From: Actinomycetota bacterium
GTDB lineage: Bacteria > Actinomycetota > Acidimicrobiia > Acidimicrobiales > Microtrichaceae
NCBI GenBank assembly: GCA_016703525.1
Contig: JADJBW010000003.1
Location: forward strand, 211,541 to 275,540
DNA: 64,000 nt
Direction: 5' to 3'
The notes beneath the pieces are model-generated. The model was not told the origin of the DNA, did no database searches, and saw only the letters and a program-made list of their open reading frames with translations. How positions within the stretch are numbered: position 1 is the stretch's first letter; every line of letters starts with the position of its first letter. The position numbers and the translations under genes are program-made. This document shows positions 25,041 to 32,880 of this stretch, in pieces.

Positions 25041-26354
25041 TTGACTGACGACAGCAAAGCAGTGGTGCCGGTATGGACCTTGGCGACGGGTGACGTTCGA
25101 GTTCCGGCAGCGACCATTGATGGGCCGATGAACGCAGAGCGGTTGACGGAACTTCGAACGGTCTTGGCGGTGCTGGCCGACGAGCCGATTGCCACTCTCG
25201 AGCTGCATCCGTTGCCAGACGGCCTCGATCGCAAGCGCGGCATTCCACTTGACGCAGCGAGCCCGCTGGCGCAGCACCTGTCGCAGCTCATCTCGCAGTC
25301 GGCAAAGGGGTCCGCCGTCGCTGCGACCGCAACGGCCTCTGGTGAGGGGCTCTACCGAATGGTGGTTCCAGCGAAGATTGCCGCGGATTTCAGCCAGGGC
25401 ATCGTCCGCCCGATGGGATCGAAAGCGGTCGCCGGTGGGGTGCACAGCGCCCTTCGGAACTCGAAGGGCATCGTGGCCCAGCCAATCGTTCGTTGCCGGT
25501 CCGGCGAAGCCGCAGCTGCCAGCGCAGTTGGTGGAGCTGGCGCCACCGCTGGTGTAGCAGTCGCCGGCGGCGTGACTCTCACCGTTGCCGCGCCTCTCGT
25601 TCTCATGGCGGTTGCGGTCGGAGCGAGTGCAGCGGCGGATCATCAGCGACAACAGGCCATCGAGAGCATCACAGAACTACTCGAGCAGTTGCACGAGCAG
25701 GCGCTCGATGACGAGCGCAACGATCTGGACGGTTGCCGCGATGCCATCGACAAGGCAACTGCGGTCCTCCTGGATCAGGGGAAGCTTGGCGTGTCGCTCG
25801 GACTGGACTCGGCGGTTCATGCGATCGGGAAGGCGATTGCGGCCGCTGATCGTCGCCTTGACGGTTGGCAGAGCGCGCTCGACAAGTTGCCCGACGGCGT
25901 CGCCGTCGATGTCGCCACCTTGACGAAATCGTTTCCGGGCGTCGGCGACCACGGTGGCACGTTCCGCGCCCACCTCGAACTCGCGGCCTTGGCCGTAGCG
26001 TTGAAGCGGCGGGTCATCCTTCTCCAGGCTGTGGAACACGCCCAGAGCGACCCCGAGAATCTCTTCGAGAACTTCGTCCGGGCACTCAAGTCCGACCAGC
26101 ATCGCCTCGACAAGCTGGAGTCGGACATAGCCGGAGTTGTCCTGCGTCTATCGACCCTGGAGTTGTCACGCTCGCAGGCGCTACGCGCTCCCGTCTTCAC
26201 GTCTCGCGAGGTTGATCGACTGATGAGCGCTTCCAATCGAATTCATGAGCTGGGCGACGGAGTGTCCGTCAACAATCGGGCGACGGACGTGGCCATCGAG
26301 ATGGTTCGCAACAGGGACGGCTCTCTCGTCGTTCTCCCCGCCCTGGCGGCGTAG
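25041..26354 (+). CDS. Unrecognised helical protein with a glycine/alanine-rich membrane segment
   Basis: I do not recognise the family. The 437-residue product starts at TTG behind AGGGGAA. Residues ~165-200 (SAVGGAGATAGVAVAGGVTL and following) form a long hydrophobic Gly/Ala-rich hairpin that could insert in a membrane. The rest is predicted helical and charged, with coiled-coil-like stretches (ESITELLEQLHEQALDDERN; HRLDKLESDIAGVVLRLS). It stands alone between two excisionase-like genes, a position typical of accessory or defence cargo. Function remains open. Confidence 0.7.
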   Translation: MTDDSKAVVPVWTLATGDVRVPAATIDGPMNAERLTELRTVLAVLADEPIATLELHPLPDGLDRKRGIPLDAASPLAQHLSQLISQSAKGSAVAATATASGEGLYRMVVPAKIAADFSQGIVRPMGSKAVAGGVHSALRNSKGIVAQPIVRCRSGEAAAASAVGGAGATAGVAVAGGVTLTVAAPLVLMAVAVGASAAADHQRQQAIESITELLEQLHEQALDDERNDLDGCRDAIDKATAVLLDQGKLGVSLGLDSAVHAIGKAIAAADRRLDGWQSALDKLPDGVAVDVATLTKSFPGVGDHGGTFRAHLELAALAVALKRRVILLQAVEHAQSDPENLFENFVRALKSDQHRLDKLESDIAGVVLRLSTLELSRSQALRAPVFTSREVDRLMSASNRIHELGDGVSVNNRATDVAIEMVRNRDGSLVVLPALAA

Positions 26355-26366
26355 TCCCCCGATCTA

Positions 26367-26573
26367 TTAGCGCTGACCGGAGCGCTCGCGGTCGACGAAA
26401 GCCTCGATCGAGGCGGTGGTGACTCGGACCGAGCGGCCGATGTGGACCGTCTCGAGGTGGCCGAGCGCAATGAGTTCGTAGACGGTGCTGCGACCGATGG
26501 CGAGAAGATCGGCGGCCTCGGGAATCCTCAGCAGAAGTGCGACGGTGCGTGTCCCGGTTGAGCTCATGCCCAC
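26367..26573 (-). CDS. Excisionase-like helix-turn-helix protein (second copy)
   Basis: Protein of 68 residues with LLRIPEAADLLAIGRSTVYE and ETVHIGRSVRVTTASIEAFV, a canonical excisionase/MerR-like DNA-binding domain. It is a close paralogue of the protein at 24,344-24,586. The start is GTG at 26,573 or ATG at 26,567; both are inside a 19-base motif that recurs at the starts of the relaxase and SprT-like genes. It probably regulates or excises the element. Confidence 0.82.
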   Translation of the reverse strand: MGMSSTGTRTVALLLRIPEAADLLAIGRSTVYELIALGHLETVHIGRSVRVTTASIEAFVDRERSGQR

Positions 26574-26583
26574 CTAAGCGCGC
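26565..26583 (-). promoter_or_regulatory. Conserved start-overlapping element, copy 1
   Basis: On the minus strand the sequence is GCGCGCTTAGGTGGGCATG, ending in the start region of the excisionase-like gene. The identical 19-mer is found at 50,011-50,029 (relaxase start), and a copy with two changes at 55,907-55,925. In every case GTG-GGY-RTG is in frame with the gene. Confidence 0.75.
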
Positions 26584-26602
26584 GGAGGTCCAAGAGCCGG
26601 CA

Positions 26603-27319
26603 TCAGGTCGGAGCCGAGTACGCCCGCTGCCTCGGTCGGTAACCGGCATGGGCGAGCCAGGAACGCGCTCGACCGTGCCGGCGTTCGTGCGAGAACCGGT
26701 ACCAGTCGTCCTCGAGATCCGGATAGCTGCGGAGGGCATCTTTGAACCGCCGGAAGGCACCACGGCCTTCTATCGCGACGGTGAGTCGCTCTGAGGCTGT
26801 GGGGTCCGTGACGGCAGAGATGAAATCCTGCATGTCTCGGTAGGCGGCTCGTCCGCCGAGCGATGGAACAGCCAGCCAGCGACCGGAGTCGTCGTCGAAG
26901 TCTGGACGGTGCTCGTCGAACTCATCGAATGCGTCGAGCATGTCCCGGTTCCAGGTGTCGCCGGTGTTGAGGTCGATCCAGCCGCCATCTCCGTTGCCCG
27001 AGTCGAGAAGATCGGCAACCTCGTCGAGGTCGACCAGGAGCGCAGGCAGGCGGAGCCCGTTGGAGTCCGGATCCAGTGCGGACTCCAAGTCTTCTGCGAG
27101 TTCCTCGTCGCCGTCCCACCGGCGGCCCCTGAGAACGTCGGCGCAATGCCTCGCGATGGGCCGAACTCCCTCCGACCCATTCTCGATCGCAGCGATGAGC
27201 CCGCTGCCGACCTGCTGCGCCCAGCCCTCGAGGTTGACACCAGCCATGGCTGCGACGATCCGGTCACCATCGCCCGAGACAAGTGCCGCCCGCATCTCTT
27301 GCCGATGTTGGCTATTCAC
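26603..27319 (-). CDS. UPF0158 family protein
   Basis: Protein of 238 residues. The family is recognised from WIDLNTGDTW, the segment SLGGRAAYRDMQDFISAVTD, and AIEGRGAFRRFKDALRSYP followed by a Trp-Tyr and basic end. The biochemical role of UPF0158 is unknown. GTG at 27,319 is taken as the start; the upstream continuation is Arg/Pro-rich and out of character. It diverges from the small protein gene at 27,575. Confidence 0.82.
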   Translation of the reverse strand: MNSQHRQEMRAALVSGDGDRIVAAMAGVNLEGWAQQVGSGLIAAIENGSEGVRPIARHCADVLRGRRWDGDEELAEDLESALDPDSNGLRLPALLVDLDEVADLLDSGNGDGGWIDLNTGDTWNRDMLDAFDEFDEHRPDFDDDSGRWLAVPSLGGRAAYRDMQDFISAVTDPTASERLTVAIEGRGAFRRFKDALRSYPDLEDDWYRFSHERRHGRARSWLAHAGYRPRQRAYSAPT

Positions 27320-27492
27320 TCGGTGATTCTCTCGCGTCTGTGGATCGAGCGTCGGCGCCAATCGATCACCATGCGGCGAGGGTGGATCTTCCCGGCCGGG
27401 TTGTTCGGGAACGAATTCACGACATCGACGAAAGGTCACCTGGAATCACAGTCTGGCTCCCAGGGGAGCGGGTCCGGTCGCCCGGGTGTCGT

Positions 27493-27510
27493 TTGACTCG
27501 GCAGAGTCAA
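27493..27510. promoter_or_regulatory. Inverted repeat TTGACTC-GGCA-GAGTCAA
   Basis: Perfect seven-base arms with a four-base spacer lie between the divergent UPF0158 gene and the gene at 27,575. It is likely an operator for one of these. No adjoining T-run supports a terminator. Confidence 0.5.
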
Positions 27511-27539
27511 GGCTCGATCGGTCAGTGTCAGACCTGCGT

Positions 27540-27556
27540 ATCAGGATGAACCTGAT
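27540..27556. promoter_or_regulatory. Palindrome ATCAGG-ATGAA-CCTGAT
   Basis: Six-base perfect arms lie just ahead of the ribosome-binding site (AAGGAAG, 27,561-27,567) of the gene at 27,575. A closely related site, GTCAGG-AACAA-CCTGAC, lies at 53,805-53,821 upstream of another small DNA-binding protein, so both may be read by one element-encoded regulator. Confidence 0.55.
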
Positions 27557-27574
27557 GAACAAGGAAGCGGGCCG

Positions 27575-28033
27575 ATGATGGCGAGCGGGGACCGTCGTCG
27601 GTCCACCCTCGATTGGCTGATCGCCAACCCTGTGATGACGATTCGGCCGTGGCGTGACGAGGTGATCGAGCAGCAAGGGTTCGACGCCCGACATGCCTAC
27701 GTCGAGACGTACTGGCTACCGGTCCTCGGCCCATCGGCGGTCCTGGCTCTCCGACGGTTCGCCGACTGGCTGGACAACCGGCCGGCCGGTGCCCAGGTCG
27801 ATCTCATCGACCTCGGAGCGTTCCTCGGCCTCGGCGCGGGTACCGGTCGCCACACCCAGATCAACCGCACCATCGGCCGGCTCATCGACTTCGGCATGGC
27901 CCGCATCTGCGGAGACCACCTTGAGGTCCGGACCGTAGTTCCGCCGGTGCCGCTCCGGGTTCGCAAGCGTCTCCCACCGGTCTTGGCCGACACCCTCGCC
28001 GACCGCGACCGGCGTTGCCTCGACCGCACATGA
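27575..28033 (+). CDS. Conserved hypothetical element protein (winged-helix-like)
   Basis: Protein of 152 residues, family not recognised. It contains YVETYWLPVLGPSAVLALRR and QINRTIGRLIDFGMARICGD, the latter resembling the end of a winged-helix DNA-binding fold. Position between a likely operator and the paired dyads of the ParA-like gene suggests a role in replication control or partition of the element. AAGGAAG provides a ribosome-binding site. Two ATGs (27,575 and 27,578) are possible starts. Confidence 0.65.
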   Translation: MMASGDRRRSTLDWLIANPVMTIRPWRDEVIEQQGFDARHAYVETYWLPVLGPSAVLALRRFADWLDNRPAGAQVDLIDLGAFLGLGAGTGRHTQINRTIGRLIDFGMARICGDHLEVRTVVPPVPLRVRKRLPPVLADTLADRDRRCLDRT

Positions 28034-28072
28034 CCCAGCTGTGGTCGGTCGAGGAAGCCGCCCACCACCGCC

Positions 28073-28125
28073 GTGGTCACCCCTGACCACTTGACCACCA
28101 CCGAAGTGGTCACCCCTGACCACTT
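28073..28125. promoter_or_regulatory. Two GTGGTCA-CCCC-TGACCAC dyads upstream of the ParA-like gene
   Basis: The 20-mer gtggtcacccctgaccactt occurs twice, at 28,073-28,092 and 28,106-28,125, spaced exactly 33 bases apart, near three helical turns. Each copy is a perfect dyad (seven-base arms, nine in the second copy). The sites lie just upstream of the ParA-like start and could be an autoregulatory operator or a partition (centromere-like) site. Confidence 0.75.
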
Positions 28126-28147
28126 CCAACCTCACCAGGAGAACACC

Positions 28148-28756
28148 ATGCAAACCATCGAGTTCATCGGCGTCAGAGGAGGACACGGCACCACCACCGT
28201 CGCCCTCGTCGCCGCAGCGACCCTCGCCAATCGAGGACCAACTGGCATCGCCGCCCACGACCCCGACGCAGTGTGCGTTGCCGTCGGCACAACGACCGGC
28301 GAGCTTCCGCTCCCGCTCGCCAACCACCTCGACCTCAAGTTCGACGGAACCGACATCGACATCGTGGACGCCGGGACGCTCGAGCAATACCTCGACGTCG
28401 GCCCGTTCGACGACGAGCCCGCACGGGCCGTTCAGAGCTCCTGTGAGCGCCTCCGCATCGGAGTGCTGCGAGGACCCGACTACGTCGGCCTCCGCACGCT
28501 GTGCGGCCACCAGGAAGCGCAGCTGGACGGGATCATCGTCGTGGCCGAGGCTGGTCGGGCGCTCGATGCCCGAGACGTCGAGCACGTCACCGGCCGGGCC
28601 GTTGTCGCCGTCGTCGACCACACCCCGGCCGTCGCCCGAGCGATCGACGCCGGCCTTCTGTTGAGCCGCTGCCGTGTGCTTCGTGAGTTCGCCCAGCTTC
28701 GTGACTGGGTCGCCCAGATCGTCTCCCAGGAGGCCCCATGCGCAGCTCACGCGTGA
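28148..28756 (+). CDS. ParA/CpaE-like P-loop ATPase
   Basis: Protein of 202 residues with the deviant Walker A-like motif GVRGGHGTTTVALVAAATLA near the N-terminus (lysine replaced, GHGTTT), DIDIVDAG as the second acidic strand, and GIIVVAEAGRALDARDV later. The size and order fit MinD/ParA-like proteins, but the missing signature Lys suggests weak or no ATP hydrolysis. AGGAG precedes the ATG at 28,148. Paired dyads immediately upstream support a partition or regulatory role in the mobile element. Confidence 0.68.
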   Translation: MQTIEFIGVRGGHGTTTVALVAAATLANRGPTGIAAHDPDAVCVAVGTTTGELPLPLANHLDLKFDGTDIDIVDAGTLEQYLDVGPFDDEPARAVQSSCERLRIGVLRGPDYVGLRTLCGHQEAQLDGIIVVAEAGRALDARDVEHVTGRAVVAVVDHTPAVARAIDAGLLLSRCRVLREFAQLRDWVAQIVSQEAPCAAHA

Positions 28757-29462
28757 CCCGTCCCGCACCTCTCGATCCGCCCTCATGGACCGTGGTAAGG
28801 AAGTGGCACAGACTGGCTTGTTCCGCAAGCGGAACAAGCTGACGGTTCACACTCGAGGCGTCGCGTCGCGTAGCGTCGCGACGGCCGTTGGCCGACTCGC
28901 GGTATGCGGCGACCGCCCGTTGACGCGGCCGCCACCGAGCTCGGTGAGCCACTCTGAGTCGACAATCCCGCGGGAGCAGTACGACCGCACGGGAAGGCTA
29001 GGCGCAACGATCGATGTAGTGCGGACCATGGATGGCCCCAAGTAGGTCAACTCCAGTCGGGAGAATCAGCCGATCTTCGCTGTGCTCGACCGGATTGTTC
29101 GACACTTCCACGACAGGCCGTTAGGGTCATGAGATGTCGGTTCAGCCATCATGGAACAGGCCCTCGGGGCCCTACGGTCATCCGAACCCTGGCGCGAGTT
29201 GTTCCACGGCTGTCGTCGTGCCTGTCGTGCTCTCGGGAGCGCTTCTGCTGATGTGCCGGTCCTCTGTGCGGCGTTGGGTATCCAACGCATCTGGGACCAA
29301 TTGATCCCGCGCGTGAGCGCGTGTTTCGGATGACAACGACGCAAATTGGGCTGCCTGGCGGTCCTGTTAGATTCATCGCATTGGGAGGATGAGAGTTGTT
29401 GCGGAGCAAGTGGGGTTGCAACGATCTGTACGACGGTCTCTGAGAATCTGCGACCTCAGCGC
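28757..29462 (+). other. Gene-poor stretch of about 700 bases
   Basis: No supported gene. It includes a 24-base palindrome at 28,816-28,839 and a GC-rich run of cgtcgcg copies with both orientations near 28,860-28,885. Short open frames here have no family resemblance. The right part should hold the promoter of the gene at 29,463. Confidence 0.5.
28816..28839. repeat. Perfect 24-bp palindrome
   Basis: Arms GCTTGTTCCGC (28,816-28,826) and GCGGAACAAGC (28,829-28,839) are separated by only AA. The near-zero spacer argues against an RNA hairpin terminator and for a dimeric protein-binding site, such as an element repressor or a recombinase. No gene begins within 600 bases downstream. Confidence 0.7.
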
Positions 29463-30134
29463 ATGGACGTCGGCACGGAGGGTGGGTATCGGGCATTGGT
29501 CCGTCGTTCGCCGCGGCCGAGCGAGCGGCACATGCGGAGTTTCGCCCGTTTCGTGTCGGAGGATCACTCCTGGTACAAGAAGCTCCCGTTCGGCGGCGAG
29601 GGAGAGCCGTTCTTCCTGTACCTGAGTCCCCATGTCCACGAGGCAGCAATCGAGACCGTTGACGGGGGGCGCGCGTGGCGGGCGATCGTGCGCGACGGGA
29701 AGCGGGAATCGATCTTCGCGTCGTACGCCATCGATCTTCGAGACGGCGACGTGCCGCCGGACCTTCCGATGTCGGTTGACCACTACGCGGAGAACATGAC
29801 CACGGTGGACCGGCACAAGTACTTCGGACGATGGAACTATTGGAACTTCGGCCGACCGGATCAACCTCGAGCGAACGCCCTCGCGAGCGCTGCTGCTGGG
29901 TTGCGGGTGCCTGATGACGCGGGGGTGGACTTGGTCGTACCGCCCGAGGTCCTCGATCTGGGGTTGGTGTACCTGCGGGCCACGGTCAGCCCCAGGCTGG
30001 GCCCGGAAGCAGCACGCTTCGAGGCATTCCGGAGGGAATCCGGGGGTCCCTCGGCGGCGGATGACCGTGCGTCCCAGCTGCGCGAGTTGCTGCATGCGAT
30101 GCGGAGGGTGGTCGGCTGGGTCTACGAAACTTGA
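29463..30134 (+). CDS. Conserved hypothetical protein
   Basis: Protein of 223 residues with no name I can support. It begins MDVGTEGGYRALVRRSPRPS and contains FVSEDHSWYKKLPFGGEG then PFFLYLSPHVHEAA, which recalls a family of uncharacterised proteins with HSWYKxLP. It lacks membrane or signal segments. The longer upstream frame (from 29,346) is Cys-rich and unlike the rest, so the ATG at 29,463 is preferred. Its 3' end overlaps the converging gene by 13 bases. Confidence 0.65.
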   Translation: MDVGTEGGYRALVRRSPRPSERHMRSFARFVSEDHSWYKKLPFGGEGEPFFLYLSPHVHEAAIETVDGGRAWRAIVRDGKRESIFASYAIDLRDGDVPPDLPMSVDHYAENMTTVDRHKYFGRWNYWNFGRPDQPRANALASAAAGLRVPDDAGVDLVVPPEVLDLGLVYLRATVSPRLGPEAARFEAFRRESGGPSAADDRASQLRELLHAMRRVVGWVYET

Positions 30135-30847
30135 CCGGCGTTTACGAGTTCGACGTAGAGGTAGCGGGCGATGTCGCGTTCGACGACGGGGGTTTGGCTG
30201 GCGAACCCGTTGATGTCGTGGGCGCCGGCGAGGAAGCGACGGCTCTGCCGCCGGACGGTGTATTCGACGTGTCGTGGGATGAGGATGCCGGGCGCTGGGT
30301 GGTCGTCGTTGATGAGTCGGGTGGGTGGGACGGTCACGGCTGTCCGGACGAACGGTGCGATGGCGCGGCCGATGCGATAGTTGAGTTCTCCGTGGGCGCC
30401 GGCAGCGACGATCGCCTCGACCATGTCGCTCAGGGTTGGTGAGGGGGAGGGTCGGGGGCGGTACCGGTGCCGACGCCAGGCGGGGTCGAGTGGGTACCGA
30501 AGATGGGAGATGGCGTGTTCACCGATGACGCCGGGAGGGAGAAGACGGCGGAAGTAGTCGAGTCGGACCTCGAGTGGTGCGGTCGCGAGTTCGGGGTTCT
30601 TGTCGACGGTTCGGGTTGCCCAAGCGGTGAGCGGCCCGATCTTGTCGGCGGCTCGGCGTTCGCTGACCATGTAGGCGAGTTCGTGTTTGGACTCCCAGGT
30701 GAGGTCGCCGTCGTAGTCGTCGGGATCGGCGAGTCGAGAGAGTGTGCGGAGTTGGGCGCGGCTTCGGGCGCGTTCGGCGCGGTGGATGCGTGCCCCTTCG
30801 GCGCGGGACCAGCCGCGAGCGGTGCTCGGGAGCACCGAGCGCGCCAT
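30122..30847 (-). CDS. Hypothetical basic protein
   Basis: Protein of 241 residues, family unknown. The N-terminal about 35 residues are strongly basic (RGWSRAEGARIHRAERARSR). The middle holds DLTWESKHELAYMVSERRAA, and the C-terminal part has ARYLYVELVNAG. The Arg-rich start suggests nucleic-acid contact, but this is only a guess from composition. It converges on the preceding gene. An inverted repeat (30,904-30,924) lies upstream of its start. Confidence 0.6.
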   Translation of the reverse strand: MARSVLPSTARGWSRAEGARIHRAERARSRAQLRTLSRLADPDDYDGDLTWESKHELAYMVSERRAADKIGPLTAWATRTVDKNPELATAPLEVRLDYFRRLLPPGVIGEHAISHLRYPLDPAWRRHRYRPRPSPSPTLSDMVEAIVAAGAHGELNYRIGRAIAPFVRTAVTVPPTRLINDDHPAPGILIPRHVEYTVRRQSRRFLAGAHDINGFASQTPVVERDIARYLYVELVNAGQVS

Positions 30848-30903
30848 GTCGCGTGCCTTTCGTGATGGTTGTGCATGATGGCCTCCTCGTGGGAAGGCCG
30901 GCT

Positions 30904-30924
30904 CGGATCATGTGGGTTGATCCG
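30904..30924. promoter_or_regulatory. Inverted repeat CGGATCA-N7-TGATCCG
   Basis: Seven-base perfect arms lie between the divergent genes at 30,847 (minus) and 31,084 (plus). This is the expected place for an operator serving one or both. Nothing else is seen in this 236-base gap. Confidence 0.5.
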
Positions 30925-31083
30925 ATGGGTACCGGCTCATAGCCTCGGCATTTCCATCACCTCGCTCCGTTCTCTGTTTGGGCAGCCGATGAACATCGCG
31001 CCGATCCGCGGATTCGTCAACCAATTTCTGCCCCGATTCGAAATTCGTTTGCCGCCGTTGGCGGGTCGTGGCTGACTGGTGTG

Positions 31084-31692
31084 ATGGCCCGCTGGTTCAC
31101 GTCCGATCTTCACCTCGGGCATGCGAACATCATCCGGTACTGCGACCGGCCGTTTCACTCGGTCGGCGAGATGAACGCGGCGCTGATTTCGCGGTGGAAC
31201 GAGGTGGTCGCTCCCGACGACGAGGTATGGGTGCTCGGCGACTTCGCCATGGGGCGGCTGGAAGAGACGCTTCCGCTGACCGGTGCGCTCGCAGGGCGAA
31301 AGACGCTGCTGACCGGCAACCACGACCCCTGTTGGGCGGGAAAGAAGGGCAGGACTCCCGACAGCGTCGCGCAGTGGCGGGGCGAGTACTACCGGGCGGG
31401 GTTCGAGACGATCCTCGACGGTTGTGTCGAGCTGAACCTGGGCGCCAAGCGTGTGTTGGCCTGCCATTTCCCCTACCGGGGTGACAGCGGGGACCACGAT
31501 CGGTACCTCGACCACCGGCCGAGCGACGACGGATCGACATGGCTCCTGCACGGCCACATCCACGAGAACGGGTGCATCGAGGATCGGATGATCAACGTGG
31601 GAGTTGACGTGTGGGACTTCCGCCCGGTGAGCGAGAGCGATCTGGTCGACCTGATCGAGCTCTCGGAGGAGTCGGCGCCACTCCGGCCCTGA
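31084..31692 (+). CDS. Calcineurin-like metallophosphoesterase
   Basis: Phosphoesterase of 202 residues with the complete two-metal motif set: FTSDLHLGHANII, VLGDFAMG, LLTGNHDP, ACHFPYRGD and LHGHIHENG. This type, with the short N-terminus DLHLGHxNI, is frequent in phages and mobile elements and resembles a polynucleotide phosphatase branch. The substrate is not known. GTG at 31,081 could extend it by one residue. It precedes the MoxR/VWA operon on the same strand. Confidence 0.88.
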   Translation: MARWFTSDLHLGHANIIRYCDRPFHSVGEMNAALISRWNEVVAPDDEVWVLGDFAMGRLEETLPLTGALAGRKTLLTGNHDPCWAGKKGRTPDSVAQWRGEYYRAGFETILDGCVELNLGAKRVLACHFPYRGDSGDHDRYLDHRPSDDGSTWLLHGHIHENGCIEDRMINVGVDVWDFRPVSESDLVDLIELSEESAPLRP

Positions 31693-31742
31693 ATCTCTGC
31701 TTTCGGATAACTCTGTTGCGCCGGCTGCGAACGTGTGTTCGT

Positions 31743-32870
31743 ATGGTTGCTCGTTGTCGTGCGGACGGTCTCGGAGGTGGTTCGGTGGGGAATGCGGTGC
31801 GTGAGGCGCTGTCGGTTGCGGTGCAGATGGGCCAGCCGGTGCTGTTGTGGGGCGGCCCTGGTGAGGGCAAGTCGGCGGTGGTCGAGCAGGTCGCGGCTCA
31901 GCTCGGCCGACCGTGCGAGGTCGTGATCGGGAGCGTCCGGGAGGCGTCGGATTTCGCCGGTCTGCCGATGCGGGTGGGGGATTCGGTGTCGTTCGTGCCG
32001 CCGCGCTGGGCGAGCCGTTGCATCGATCGGCCCGACACGGTGGTGTTCCTCGACGAGCTGACGACGGCACAGCCGTCGGTTCAGGCGGCGATGTTGCGCG
32101 TGGTGTTGGAACGCGAGGTGGGCGACCTGAGCCTGCCCGACACGGTGTCGATCGTCGCTGCGGCGAACCCGCCCGAGACGTCCGCTGGCGGCGATGACTT
32201 GTCGGCGCCGCTTGCGAACCGGTTCTGCCATCTCGACTGGGAGGCCGACCTCGGGCAGTGGGTGTCGGGCATGTTGCGGGGTTGGGAGCCGTCAGCGCTT
32301 CCGGTTGTCCCGTCGGCGCGGGCGACCCACGAGTTGCGGTGGCGGGCGCTGGTGGCGGCGTTCATCAAGGCCCGCCCGTCACTGTTGCGCCTGGTGCCGA
32401 CCGATGCGGTCTCCCAAGGGCACGCATGGCCCTCGCCGCGCACGTGGGATCGGGTCCACCGAGTCGCTGCAGCCGCAGATGCTGCGTCGGCAGGCAAGGC
32501 GGTGCGGGCCATCCTGGTCGAGGGCTTGGTGGGGCCCGGCGCGGCGATCGAGTTCCTCCGCTACGCCGAGGAGGTCGATCTTCCCGATCCCGAGGCGGTG
32601 CTGGCCGACCCATCGACGTTGCGCCTCGATCCGCGTGTCGACCTGTTGCTGGCGAGCCTTGCGGCGGTGACCACCGCGGTCGCGATGGAGTGCACCCAAC
32701 AACGTTGGGAGGCCGCATGGGAGGTGCTGGCAGTGGTGTGTGATCAGGGTCGCGCCGACATCGCAGCGTTGGCGGCGACCGAGCTGCTGGAGTTGCGTGA
32801 CGCCGACTGGCCGGCGCCGCGTTCGGTTGCCACATTCCTGCCGATCCTGCGCGAAGCAGCGCTCCTGTGA
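31743..32870 (+). CDS. MoxR-like AAA+ ATPase
   Basis: AAA+ ATPase of 375 residues. Walker A is GGPGEGKS, Walker B is TVVFLDELTTAQPSVQAAML, and sensor 1 is IVAAANPPE, as in MoxR/RavA-type chaperones. These usually work with a von Willebrand factor A protein to remodel or load metal into targets, and the next gene is exactly such a protein. The ATG at 31,743 is selected because the fold starts shortly after. The pair lies on the mobile element, not in the core chromosome. Confidence 0.85.
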   Translation: MVARCRADGLGGGSVGNAVREALSVAVQMGQPVLLWGGPGEGKSAVVEQVAAQLGRPCEVVIGSVREASDFAGLPMRVGDSVSFVPPRWASRCIDRPDTVVFLDELTTAQPSVQAAMLRVVLEREVGDLSLPDTVSIVAAANPPETSAGGDDLSAPLANRFCHLDWEADLGQWVSGMLRGWEPSALPVVPSARATHELRWRALVAAFIKARPSLLRLVPTDAVSQGHAWPSPRTWDRVHRVAAAADAASAGKAVRAILVEGLVGPGAAIEFLRYAEEVDLPDPEAVLADPSTLRLDPRVDLLLASLAAVTTAVAMECTQQRWEAAWEVLAVVCDQGRADIAALAATELLELRDADWPAPRSVATFLPILREAALL

Positions 32871-32880
32871 GCTTGCGGTC

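Noticed and set aside
30131..30442. Plus-strand open frame within the hypothetical gene at 30,122-30,847
   Set aside because: The minus-strand frame has the more natural composition and full length; the plus frame is its shadow.
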